Assembly: GCA_964531025.1 (NCBI GenBank)
Contig: CAZHDY010000001.1
Location: 1,426,001-1,490,000 of the forward strand
Reading direction: 5' to 3'
Length of the DNA stretch: 64,000 bases
Source: CALMEC01 sp964531025
GTDB taxonomy: Bacteria > Actinomycetota > Thermoleophilia > Miltoncostaeales > Miltoncostaeaceae
The notes beneath the pieces are model-generated. The model saw nothing but the letters and a program-made list of their open reading frames with translations, ran no database searches and was not told the DNA's origin. Below, in pieces: positions 51,357 through 58,855 of this stretch. A program made the translations under genes and the position numbers. Position 1 is the first letter of the stretch; each line of letters begins with the position of its first letter.

Positions 51357-52098
51357 GTTGCACGACCTCTCTCGCGACATGCGCGTATGCCACCGCGCCC
51401 GGAGACACGGGATCGTAGTGGACGACGGGAGCCCCGTGCGAAGGCGCCTCGGCCAGCCGGACATTGCGCGGGATGACGGTCTGGAACGCGAGGTCCCCGA
51501 AGTGTCGCCGGACCTCGGCGATCACCTCACCACTGATACGGGTCCGCGGATCGTGCATCGTCATGAGCATCCCCGACACCCGCAGATCCGGGTTCAGGTG
51601 GGCACGCACCGCCGTGACGGTCTCCATCAGCCGGCTGAGGCCCTCCAATGCGTAGAACTCGCACTGGACCGGCACGATCAGGCGCTCCGCCGCCACCAGC
51701 GCATTGATGGTCAGAAGGTCCAACGACGGCGGGCAGTCCAGGATGACGGCATCGAAGTCCTCGCGTACCACGGCCAGCGCCTCACGCAGGATGAACTCAC
51801 GTCCCTCACGCTGCGGGAGCTCGACCGCCGCGCCCGCAAGGTCGGGCGACCCGGGCGCCAGCACCAGGTCGTCGTATGCGGTGGTCACGAGGACATCGCG
51901 CACCGGTGTGCCATCCAGCATCACGTCGGCCATGTTCCGCTCAGGAGCGTGCACGCCCACACCGCTCGACGCATTCGCCTGAGGGTCGACGTCCACCAGG
52001 AGCACCCGGCGCCCGTAGCGGGCCAGCACCGCGGCGATGTTCACCGATGTCGTGGTCTTGCCGACCCCGCCCTTCTGGTTGACGACCGCGTAGATCAC
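51349..52098 (-). CDS. parA: Chromosome-partitioning ATPase ParA/Soj
   Basis: A 249-residue deviant Walker ATPase. KGGVGKTT (9-16) carries the signature Lys9 and Lys14; DVDPQANASSG follows near 36, and ILDCPPSLDLLTINAL is the Walker B region. It drives segregation of ParB-parS complexes over the nucleoid. GTG 52098 overlaps the rsmG stop as GTGA; a longer upstream frame overlaps rsmG and is rejected. The gene order rsmG-parA-parB is the conserved origin-proximal one. Confidence 0.96.
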   Translation of the reverse strand: MIYAVVNQKGGVGKTTTSVNIAAVLARYGRRVLLVDVDPQANASSGVGVHAPERNMADVMLDGTPVRDVLVTTAYDDLVLAPGSPDLAGAAVELPQREGREFILREALAVVREDFDAVILDCPPSLDLLTINALVAAERLIVPVQCEFYALEGLSRLMETVTAVRAHLNPDLRVSGMLMTMHDPRTRISGEVIAEVRRHFGDLAFQTVIPRNVRLAEAPSHGAPVVHYDPVSPGAVAYAHVAREVVQRG

Positions 52099-52823
52099 GC
52101 GATCGGTCGCTTGGTCGCGCGGCCGGGTCGCCGGGGGAAACGGTGCGGGGTCGGCGCCACCTTGCGCCACACGCTGAGGGCCCGCTCGGCGCCGGCGAAC
52201 GGTTCGGCCGTGATCACGCGGTCGAAGACGAAGCCCACCTGGCCGGCGGCATCGTGATCCGCCGCCACCGGACGGGCATCCGAAGGCCCGCGCCACGCGA
52301 TGAGCGCGCCGCCGACCGTCACCAGCGGTGCCGCGAGCTCCAGGAGCGACGGCGTGGCCGCAAGCGCCCGCGCGGTCGCCGCGCTCCACTGTTCGCGCTC
52401 ATCCCGTGCCAGGCTCTCGGTTCGATCCGCCACCACCCGTACGTTAGGCAACTCGCAAGCGGCCCGCACGAGCCAGTCCGCCTTTCGACGCTCGCTCTCC
52501 ACGAGAGTGAACGACACTCCGGGAAGGACGCGCGCGAGCGGGATACCCGGAAGGCCACCGCCGCTACCCAGATCCACCACAGAATCGGCGTCCCGGATCT
52601 CGGGCACCGCCGCACCCACGAGGCTGTCCGCGAGGTGCCGGTCGACGCCCGTCTCCACATCGTCGATCGCCGTCAGGTTCTGACGCTCCAGTGCCATGCG
52701 GTCGAGAAACGCAACGAGCCAGCCGGCGTCGTCCTCCGACAACTCCACATCCGACCGCGACACCGCATCGCTCAGGCGACGGACGGGTGCGACCATTTCA
52801 CGTGAAACATCCACCGCTCTCAT
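52095..52823 (-). CDS. rsmG: 16S rRNA (guanine-N7) methyltransferase RsmG (GidB)
   Basis: A 242-residue SAM-dependent enzyme methylating G527 (E. coli numbering) of 16S rRNA. ERQNLTAIDD near 46 and the SAM site DLGSGGGLPG (84-93) are family hallmarks, followed by LVESERRKADWL near 107. The ATG at 52823 gives a slightly long N-terminus that includes a parS-like palindrome as codons for DVSRE. Met10 is an alternative start that would place the parS just upstream of the start codon. It overlaps parA by GTGA. Confidence 0.94.
   Translation of the reverse strand: MRAVDVSREMVAPVRRLSDAVSRSDVELSEDDAGWLVAFLDRMALERQNLTAIDDVETGVDRHLADSLVGAAVPEIRDADSVVDLGSGGGLPGIPLARVLPGVSFTLVESERRKADWLVRAACELPNVRVVADRTESLARDEREQWSAATARALAATPSLLELAAPLVTVGGALIAWRGPSDARPVAADHDAAGQVGFVFDRVITAEPFAGAERALSVWRKVAPTPHRFPRRPGRATKRPIA
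52794..52809. promoter_or_regulatory. parS-like site at the 5' end of rsmG
   Basis: The core TTTCACGTGAAA is perfect and the 16-mer differs from consensus at two positions at one end. It lies within codons 5-10 of rsmG. It is 2.5 kb from the other two parS sites. Confidence 0.75.
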
Positions 52824-52987
52824 CGTCGATCCACGCCGGGTGTGCGTCCACCGGCTGACGCGCCCGGGTCCCGCTCCACCGGGTCGGCAGGGAAGGCCAC
52901 GTCCCGGCCGCCGGCCACACCACGCCCGCGATCCCTCACGGGGTCCGTGCGCGTCCCGACGAGATGACGACCACGGGGCACCCGGCG

Positions 52988-53473
52988 TCAGACCTCGCCG
53001 CCGCCCTCACCGTCCGTCGCCGGTTCCACGACGATGCGCCGCCGGGGCTCTTGCCCCTCGCTGCGCGTCACCACGTCCGTCCGCTCGGCGAGCGCCATGT
53101 GGACGATGCGCCGGTCATGCGGGGTCATGGCGTCCAGCTCGATCTCCTCACCGTAGGTCACGGCCTCGTTCGCCGCGTGATCGGCCAGCTTCTCCAGCTG
53201 CTGCCGGCGCCGCTCACGGTACCCCCCGACGTCCAGCGCCACGCGACCACCGTCGCCGTCGCTCTTACGGTGGACGATCTGGTGCGCCAAGTACTGGAGC
53301 GCATCGATGACCGCACCGTCCCGCCCGATGAGCACATCGAGATCCTCACCGGTGACGGACACGTCGATGACCCCTTCCTCCGTGGAAGTGATCGTGATCT
53401 CCGCCGTGCGGTCCATGGCGCTCACCACGGACCGGAAGACCTCGTCGAGAGTGCGTGTGATGTCGTCGCTCAT
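52988..53473 (-). CDS. jag: Jag/KhpB RNA-binding protein (KH and R3H domains)
   Basis: A 161-residue protein. A KH-II domain (about 30-100) has the GRDG loop (50-53) in VLIGRDGAVIDALQYLAHQIV (as VLIGRDGAVIDAL); the R3H domain (about 105-152) has DAMTPHDRRIVHMAL and RRRIVV. The N-terminal Jag-N domain found in some relatives is lacking or very short. KhpB proteins bind small RNAs and mRNAs and affect cell-wall synthesis. The ATG overlaps the yidC stop (ATGA). It is followed by a 164-base gap before rsmG in which I see nothing specific. Confidence 0.93.
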   Translation of the reverse strand: MSDDITRTLDEVFRSVVSAMDRTAEITITSTEEGVIDVSVTGEDLDVLIGRDGAVIDALQYLAHQIVHRKSDGDGGRVALDVGGYRERRRQQLEKLADHAANEAVTYGEEIELDAMTPHDRRIVHMALAERTDVVTRSEGQEPRRRIVVEPATDGEGGGEV

Positions 53474-54459
53474 CGCTTCTTCGGGGGACGTCGGCGCTGG
53501 CCGGAGCGTGAGCCCCCGCCCGACCGCCGGTTCTTGTCGGATGCCTTCGACGTGGAGCGGGATCCTCCCGAGCCGCTGCCCGACGTCGACCGCGTCGAGT
53601 CCGGGCCGGTGTCCGGCACGGCCTCGCCGCCGTTCGCCGACGCGCCCGCCTCGGCCTCCGCGGCGCGGCGTTCCACGCTCTTCTTCGACTTGGGCTTGGG
53701 TTTGGGTTTGGGTTTCGGTTTCGGTTTGGGCGTCGTCGCCGCTTCGGGCTCGGCCTTGCCCAGAAGCGCCACGTCCTTGACCTGAAGGGGACCCAGACGA
53801 CGCTTCAGAACCACCTGCTGACCGCAGGTCCACAGGTTCGTCGTCATCCAGTAGAGGATCAGACCCGACGGCACGTTCGGGTAGAGGAACAGACCGCCGA
53901 CGATGAAGATCGGCAGCACGCGGAAGATCTTCCGCTGCATCTCGCTCGTCTGCGGCGAGGTCGCGAAACCCACCTCGGTCGCCAGAAGCTGCGATACGCC
54001 GTAGATCACCGCGAGCAGGACGGCCCGCCACCCGAGATCCCGGAACTGCGTCTCGACGTTCGGGATGATCCCCATGAACGAGAGCGGGCCCTCGATGTCG
54101 TTCTCCTGCGTGAAGTTCCGCAGGACGAAGAACAGCGCGATGAAGATCGGTGCCTGGAACAGGATCGGCAGGCACGATCCGAACGGGTTCACCCGGTGCT
54201 CCTGGAAGAGCTTCATCATCTCTTCCTGCTGCCGGCGCTTGTCGTTCTTGTACCGCTTCTGGAGCTCCTTGATGAGCGGCGCGACTTCCTGCATGCGCCG
54301 CGCGGAGCGGTACTGGCTGATGAACAGGGGCAGGAGCACGACGCGCACCACCATGGTGAGCGCCACGATCGCCCAACCGATGGTGAGACCACCCTGGTGG
54401 TTGAGGAACACGAGGAACGACTCGAGGGGGCCCTCGAGGAAGCCGAGCGGATTACCCAT
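53470..54459 (-). CDS. yidC: Membrane protein insertase YidC
   Basis: A 329-residue insertase of the short, Gram-positive type without a big periplasmic domain. Five membrane segments lie within the first 220 residues; TMVVRVVLLPLF (about 35-46) has the hydrophilic-groove arginine, and QAPIFIALFFVLRNF near 102 is conserved. The tail is unusual: seven consecutive Pro-Lys pairs near 245 encoded by a hexanucleotide repeat, then a Ser/Gly/Arg-rich end finishing RRRPPKKR, which could contact ribosomes. The start overlaps the yidD stop by one base (TGATG). Confidence 0.95.
   Translation of the reverse strand: MGNPLGFLEGPLESFLVFLNHQGGLTIGWAIVALTMVVRVVLLPLFISQYRSARRMQEVAPLIKELQKRYKNDKRRQQEEMMKLFQEHRVNPFGSCLPILFQAPIFIALFFVLRNFTQENDIEGPLSFMGIIPNVETQFRDLGWRAVLLAVIYGVSQLLATEVGFATSPQTSEMQRKIFRVLPIFIVGGLFLYPNVPSGLILYWMTTNLWTCGQQVVLKRRLGPLQVKDVALLGKAEPEAATTPKPKPKPKPKPKPKSKKSVERRAAEAEAGASANGGEAVPDTGPDSTRSTSGSGSGGSRSTSKASDKNRRSGGGSRSGQRRRPPKKR
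53689..53732. repeat. Hexanucleotide microsatellite in yidC
   Basis: About seven tandem copies of a six-base unit (gggttt, with gggctt and cggttt variants on the plus strand). In-frame on the minus strand they encode Pro-Lys. Copy-number changes would alter tail length without a frameshift. Confidence 0.8.
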
Positions 54460-54704
54460 CAGTGACGGAACACCTTCTGATCACACGGATAGTCGATACC
54501 GCCGTGCGACGCGGGATTGCACCGCAGAAGCCGCCAGACGGCGAGCACGGTTCCCTTGAACGGGCCGAACTCACGGATCGCCATGACCGCGTACTCCGAA
54601 CACGTCGGCAGGTACTTGCACCGGCGTCCCGTCAGCGGTGAGATGAACCGCTGGTAGAAGCGGATCGGTGCCGTGACGACGCGCTCGATCATCCTCTGGA
54701 TCAT
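54459..54704 (-). CDS. yidD: YidD membrane protein insertion efficiency factor
   Basis: An 81-residue protein. IRFYQRFISPLTGRRCKYLPTCSEYA (as RFYQRFISPLTG, then CKYLPTCSEYA) with its two conserved Cys residues and GTVLAVWRLLRCNPASHGGIDYP (as LAVWRLLRCNP, GGIDYP) are diagnostic. YidD assists YidC-mediated insertion. ATG 54704 overlaps the rnpA stop as ATGA; a longer frame inside rnpA is rejected. Order rpmH-rnpA-yidD-yidC-jag is the conserved one. Confidence 0.95.
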   Translation of the reverse strand: MIQRMIERVVTAPIRFYQRFISPLTGRRCKYLPTCSEYAVMAIREFGPFKGTVLAVWRLLRCNPASHGGIDYPCDQKVFRH

Positions 54705-55102
54705 GCGGTGGCGTCCAAGACCCGCTCGACGCCGGTGACCCGGGCCAGGAGCTCGCGCAGGCGGGTGCCGAGGACGGCGCTGCCCTGCTCCTCCAGGTAT
54801 TCGGCGCATCCGGGTCGGGCGATGACCACGACGTCGACGGCCGACGGCATGGTCCCCTCGACCGCGGCGAACTGCTCCTTCACGACCCGCTTGATGCGGT
54901 TGCGTTCGACGGCGCCACCGACCTTCTTCGACACCGAGATACCCAGTCGTGGCGGTACGCCTTTGGGCGCGTCCTCACGCGGGAACACGTAGACGACGAG
55001 GTGACGGTTGGACGCCGACTTCCCGCGCTGGTACACGGCGTCGAAGTCCGCGGATCGGCTGATCCGATTCCGCTTGGGACGTGATGGCTGGGTGGCCTGC
55101 AC
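54701..55102 (-). CDS. rnpA: Ribonuclease P protein component
   Basis: A 133-residue basic protein that helps RNase P RNA process tRNA 5' ends. The RNR motif is present in GAVERNRIKRVVKE (64-77), preceded by LGISVSKKVG. RNRISRSADFDAVYQRGKS at the N-terminus is also typical. It lies 12 bases after rpmH and probably shares its promoter; the frame overlaps yidD by ATGA. Confidence 0.95.
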   Translation of the reverse strand: MQATQPSRPKRNRISRSADFDAVYQRGKSASNRHLVVYVFPREDAPKGVPPRLGISVSKKVGGAVERNRIKRVVKEQFAAVEGTMPSAVDVVVIARPGCAEYLEEQGSAVLGTRLRELLARVTGVERVLDATA

Positions 55103-55114
55103 TCGGACTCGCGC

Positions 55115-55249
55115 CTAGGCGGAGAGGCGGGCTCGTCCCTTCGCCCGACGGCGCTTGAGGATGGCCCGACCGCCGCGGGTGCTCATCCGCACCCGGAAGC
55201 CGTGGGTCTTCTTACGCTTGCGCTTGTTGGGCTGGTAGGTCCGCTTCAC
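55115..55249 (-). CDS. rpmH: 50S ribosomal protein L34
   Basis: A 44-residue, very basic protein starting at GTG 55249: VKRTYQPNKRKRKKTHGFR then MSTRGGRAILKRRRAKGR. The KRTYQP start and the GFRxRMxTxxGRxIL core are invariant in L34. It is the first gene of the leftward rpmH-rnpA-yidD-yidC-jag operon; AGGA lies upstream of the GTG. It faces away from dnaA, with the DnaA-box cluster between. Confidence 0.97.
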   Translation of the reverse strand: MKRTYQPNKRKRKKTHGFRVRMSTRGGRAILKRRRAKGRARLSA

Positions 55250-55379
55250 GGTTCACACGTTCCTGTCGAATTGCATGGGCCGTCGGCAACCGATCGGCCG
55301 GTCTCGCGTCGGGGGAGGGTACCAAAGGCACGCACACCGCGCGACCGTCCGTGGCGGCACCGTCCACGCGACCGGCAAC

Positions 55380-55550
55380 GCGAGGCTCGTCGAGATGACA
55401 CGCATTCGACGTCCACAGTTGTGGACACCCCTGTGGACAACAACGGTTTTTCCTGCAAATCACGAATTTACCGAGGAAGACAGGGGGTAACAGGACGGCA
55501 AACATCCCGGTTTTTCCCGCACCCACCCGACTTTCTTCTCCACAGCCTCC
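55380..55550. other. DnaA-box cluster, candidate origin (left part)
   Basis: Boxes: 55409-55417 (ACGTCCACA), 55420-55428 (inverted, TGTGGACAC), 55432-55440 (inverted, TGTGGACAA, exact for TTGTCCACA) and 55536-55544 (TTCTCCACA). The first two form a palindrome. An AT-richer stretch from about 55440 to 55530 lies between box groups. This is where leftward rpmH and rightward dnaA transcription diverge, as at many origins. It fills most of the 362-base gap. Confidence 0.75.
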
Positions 55551-55593
55551 AAACGGCCCCGATACCCCCTTTCGGATGCCGTGCCGCTGTTGC

Positions 55594-55599
55594 TACGTT
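55594..55599 (+). promoter_or_regulatory. -10 box of the ATPase gene before dnaA (TACGTT)
   Basis: TACGTT lies 12 bases before the ATG at 55612, giving a leader of about five bases. TTCGGA at 55571-55576, 17 bases upstream, could be the -35. Confidence 0.5.
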
Positions 55600-55611
55600 T
55601 GCCCTCCTCGA

Positions 55612-56313
55612 ATGATCCGACCTGACCTCCCCCAGCCGACGTCGCAGGACCGCTGTGTCCGATTTGCGCGCTACACCGCTCCCGACGAGCCACCCGTCGT
55701 CGACGAGGTCTCGGACGAGGCCGGCGTACTCATCGACACCCTCTTCATGCGTGTGGCCGACTGTTCCTCCGTACCACCCATCGCCGCGCGGGAGATCATC
55801 GAGAACCTGGTGCACGCCGACTTCAAGGAGGCCTGCATCTCCGTCCTCGACGACGGTGCCACGGTGCGCGTCAGCGACTCGGGGCCCGGGATCGTCGACA
55901 AGGAACGGGCCCTGGAGATCGGGTTCTCGACCGCCACGACGGAGCACCGCGCCATCGTGCGCGGAGTCGGATCCGGGTTCCCCGTGACGCTCGGTGCCAT
56001 GCGGGCCGTCGGCGGGTCCCTCGAGATCGACGACAACCTGGCCAGCGGAACCGTCGTCACCCTGCGCGCACCGGTCGGCACCTCCGTGCCGAAGGGGAAT
56101 GAGCTCTCCGAGCACGCCCGTGGGCTCCTTGCCCTTCTTGTCGAGCTCGGCCCGTCGGATCTCGCCTCGCTCGCACGCGAGCTGGGCATCCCGCGTGCGC
56201 TGGCCAGTCGCGAGCTCGTCTTCCTCGAGCACCGCGGCTACATCGACCGTGCCACGGACGGCACGCGTGACATCACCGAGGCGGGGACGAACCTCCTCAC
56301 CACACTCTTCTGA
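55612..56313 (+). CDS. HATPase-domain protein with winged-helix tail, next to dnaA
   Basis: A 233-residue cytosolic protein. Residues about 30-165 form a GHKL/HATPase_c fold: AAREIIENLVHADF near 60 is the N box, DSGPGIVDKE near 92 the G1 box and GVGSGFPVTLGAMRAVGG near 122 the G2 region. About 170-233 look like a winged helix (LASLARELGIPRALASRELVFLEHRGYID in pieces). There is no kinase His domain, so it is not a sensor kinase. The ATP-binding plus DNA-binding layout suggests an anti-sigma-like or replication-linked regulator. I do not know a named family. It lies between the origin boxes and dnaA. Confidence 0.75.
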   Translation: MIRPDLPQPTSQDRCVRFARYTAPDEPPVVDEVSDEAGVLIDTLFMRVADCSSVPPIAAREIIENLVHADFKEACISVLDDGATVRVSDSGPGIVDKERALEIGFSTATTEHRAIVRGVGSGFPVTLGAMRAVGGSLEIDDNLASGTVVTLRAPVGTSVPKGNELSEHARGLLALLVELGPSDLASLARELGIPRALASRELVFLEHRGYIDRATDGTRDITEAGTNLLTTLF

Positions 56314-56335
56314 GAATGGGCGGCTCCACGATCTC

Positions 56336-56369
56336 GCGGGGTGCTGCATCCACGGCTGACGCACCCCGC
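56336..56369 (+). terminator. Hairpin between the ATPase gene and dnaA
   Basis: A 9 bp stem (gcggggtgc / gcaccccgc) with a 16-base loop. There is no T-run, so it may attenuate or separate rather than terminate. Confidence 0.4.
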
Positions 56370-56401
56370 ATCCGCGACGCCACGGCACGAACCGTCTAGC
56401 C

Positions 56402-57862
56402 GTGTGGAACCCCGACGACAGGTCCGCGCCACCCGACAAGCTCGCCGCCGTATGGGAGCAGGTCCTCGCCTGCCTGCGCTCCACCCTCAACGACGCCACC
56501 TACAACCTGGCGTTCAGCAACACCCGCGCCGTCGAGCTGAACGGTGACCGGATCACCATCTCGGTCGAGACGGAGTTCGCGCGCAGCTGGGTCGTACAGC
56601 GGTACCACGCCGTCCTCAAGGACGCGCTCTTCGAGGTGCTCGGTACCGATCTGGGCGTCGAGGTCCTCATCATCCCCACCGAGGGCGACGGCGACGAGGC
56701 GGAGCCCGTCATCACCCCCGCCATGCCGGCATCCGTCCCGCTGGATCCCCCGCCCTCCGACACCGACCTCCTGGACATCTTCGACAGTCCCGCCAACGGG
56801 GTCTCGAACACGAACCCGATGATGGGTCGCGTCCACGGCCGGCTGCAGGACCGCTTCACGTTCGAGAACTTCGTCACGGGACCGTCCAACCGCTTCGCCC
56901 ATGCGGCGGCCATGGCCGTGGCCGAACAGCCGGCCCAGGCCTACAACCCGTTCTTCCTCTATGGCGGCGTCGGCCTCGGCAAGACGCACCTCCTCCAGGC
57001 CATCGGACACTTCGTCGCGAAGAACCACCCGGCCATGACGGTCCGCTACGTCTCGGTGGAGACCTTCACCAACGACTTCATCGGCGCCCTCGGCGAGGGC
57101 GACATCCGGACCTTCAAGGATCGTTATCGTCAGGTTGACGTTCTCCTGATCGACGACATCCAGCTCCTGGCAGGCAAGGACCAGACGCAGGAGGAGTTCT
57201 TCCACACGTTCAACGACCTCTACGAGGCGGGCAAGCAAATCGCCATCTCCTCGGACCGTCCTCCGAAGGCCATCGCCACGCTCGAAGCACGGCTCCGTTC
57301 CCGTTTCGAGATGGGTCTCATCACCGACGTCCAGCCCCCCGATCTCGAGACGCGCATCGCGATCCTCCGGAAGAAGGTCCAGACATCGGGCTACACGGTG
57401 CACGATCCCGAGGTGCTCTCCTTCATCGCCGGACGACTGCAGGACAACGTCCGTGAGCTGGAGGGTGCGCTCACCCGCGTCGTCGCCCAGGCCTCGCTCA
57501 CCAAGCAACCGGTGACCGTCGACCTCGCCCGCGACGTCCTTCGCGGATATCTCCCGGCCACCGATGTCGTGATCAGCGTCGAGTCGATCCAGGAGGAGGT
57601 CAGCCGCCATTACGGGATCACCATCGCCGAGCTCCTCGGACACAAGCGCGACAAGCGCGTCGTGATGCCCCGTCAGGTCGCGATGTACCTCTCGCGCGAG
57701 CTCACACAGACCTCGCTTCCGGCACTCGGCCGGGCCTTCGGCGGCCGCGACCACACCACGGTGCTCTACGCCGTCAACAAGATCAGCAAGCTCATGACGG
57801 ACGAGGGCGAGGTCTTCGACGCCGTGCAGAAGCTGACCGACCGGATCAAGAACACCGTTTGA
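56402..57862 (+). CDS. dnaA: Chromosomal replication initiator DnaA
   Basis: A 486-residue AAA+ initiator. Domain I (about 8-85) has the WEQVLACLRSTLNDATYNLAF start; an acidic linker (about 95-140) is domain II. The AAA+ part has Walker A GGVGLGKT (188-195), Walker B LLIDDIQ (248-254) and the sensor region SSDRPPK. Domain IV ends with the DnaA signature GGRDHTTV (Asp450-His-Thr-Thr) that reads DnaA boxes. GTG 56402 is the first start; no strong Shine-Dalgarno. Boxes occur on both sides of the gene, consistent with autoregulation and origin function. Confidence 0.97.
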   Translation: MWNPDDRSAPPDKLAAVWEQVLACLRSTLNDATYNLAFSNTRAVELNGDRITISVETEFARSWVVQRYHAVLKDALFEVLGTDLGVEVLIIPTEGDGDEAEPVITPAMPASVPLDPPPSDTDLLDIFDSPANGVSNTNPMMGRVHGRLQDRFTFENFVTGPSNRFAHAAAMAVAEQPAQAYNPFFLYGGVGLGKTHLLQAIGHFVAKNHPAMTVRYVSVETFTNDFIGALGEGDIRTFKDRYRQVDVLLIDDIQLLAGKDQTQEEFFHTFNDLYEAGKQIAISSDRPPKAIATLEARLRSRFEMGLITDVQPPDLETRIAILRKKVQTSGYTVHDPEVLSFIAGRLQDNVRELEGALTRVVAQASLTKQPVTVDLARDVLRGYLPATDVVISVESIQEEVSRHYGITIAELLGHKRDKRVVMPRQVAMYLSRELTQTSLPALGRAFGGRDHTTVLYAVNKISKLMTDEGEVFDAVQKLTDRIKNTV

Positions 57863-57917
57863 CCCGTTAAGGGCGCTGGCTTCCTCGAACGGTCGATGCT
57901 GCCGTGGTGAGGAGCGA

Positions 57918-58392
57918 GCATTTCCCTTGGTTCTGCGGGGCGCAGCCCTGGGACTGGCGGAAGGGCATCCACCCACCCGCCCCGGCCAACCGCCAGTCCC
58001 CGGGCTTTGCGCGGGGCCTCACATTTGGCCGGGATCGCTGAGCGTTGGCTGCGAAATACGCGCCTCTCCCGCTGGTCCCTTCCGGCGCATTCAGGGACCC
58101 ACGGTTGGCCCGTGTACGGCAGGACCGACTGTGCCCGCACCCAACCACCTGCGAGAGATGTCACGAAAGGCTCGACGTAGGAGGGACTGACGGAGGGCAT
58201 CCACCCACCCGCCCCAGGCCCAAAGCCGGGTGCGCGTTCTTCGCACCCAACCACCCAACCTCCCCGGCCCCACATGAGGCCCGGCGCGCAGCCCCGGGAC
58301 TGGCGGTTGGCCGGGGCGGGCGGGTGGATAGCCCACCGCCAGTCCCCGGGCTGCGCAACCCGAGAGACAACGGCAGGAGACACGTACTACCG
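57918..58392. repeat. Mosaic palindromic intergenic repeat, block D (between dnaA and dnaN)
   Basis: Starts with the end module (cccttggttctgcgggg), then a hairpin at 57950-58000, a linker with gtgtacggcaggaccgac, a truncated half-hairpin near 58184-58210 and a complete hairpin at 58296-58346. It ends in acaacggcaggagacacg. The hairpins have the same gggactggcgg/ccgccagtccc arms as blocks A to C. It occupies half of the 993-base dnaA-dnaN gap. Confidence 0.85.
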
Positions 58393-58459
58393 GCTCGTGG
58401 GACCCATGCATGGATAGCCCCGCCACCGCCCCACCGCAGCGCTCACCCTCGGAGACGGG

Positions 58460-58780
58460 TCCAAACAAATCCACACACCACCCCCACGAAACGGTAAACG
58501 CCGCACACAGCGACCCGATCCATCCACCGAATCGTCCCCATCCCGTCACGGCGCGTCGAGTCCTCCGACATCCGTCGACCACCCCGGCAAACCTCATCCC
58601 ACCCCCAGGGGACACCCGCCGCCTTTCCCACCGGTTCTCCACACGGAGACAGGACCCAAAGAACGCGATTTCCAGCACTTTGACCGTAATCCAGAGATCG
58701 AACAGGCCCCACGACGATCATAACGATCAAATCATCTTTCTTTTGGGTTTCATCACCCCGTGTGGAGACGTGTCCCATTC
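58460..58780. other. DnaA-like boxes and AT-rich segment, candidate origin (right part)
   Basis: Near-consensus boxes lie at 58467-58475 (AAATCCACA), 58635-58643 (TTCTCCACA) and 58761-58769 (inverted, TGTGGAGAC). Between 58670 and 58755 the DNA is markedly AT-richer, with the repeated words gatcat and gatcaa, ending ctttcttttgggtttcatc. This resembles a DNA unwinding element beside dnaN, as in other actinobacterial origins. Confidence 0.6.
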
Positions 58781-58839
58781 CTCGTGACACACGATGATGA
58801 GTAGGCCCAGACCTCGTCCATGACGGCCGATCGAATCGC

Positions 58840-58845
58840 TAGGAT
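58840..58845 (+). promoter_or_regulatory. -10 box of dnaN (TAGGAT)
   Basis: TAGGAT lies 10 bases before the ATG at 58856; the mRNA leader would be only a few bases. This box supports that start over the ATG at 58820. Confidence 0.5.
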
Positions 58846-58855
58846 CCCCCTTCGA

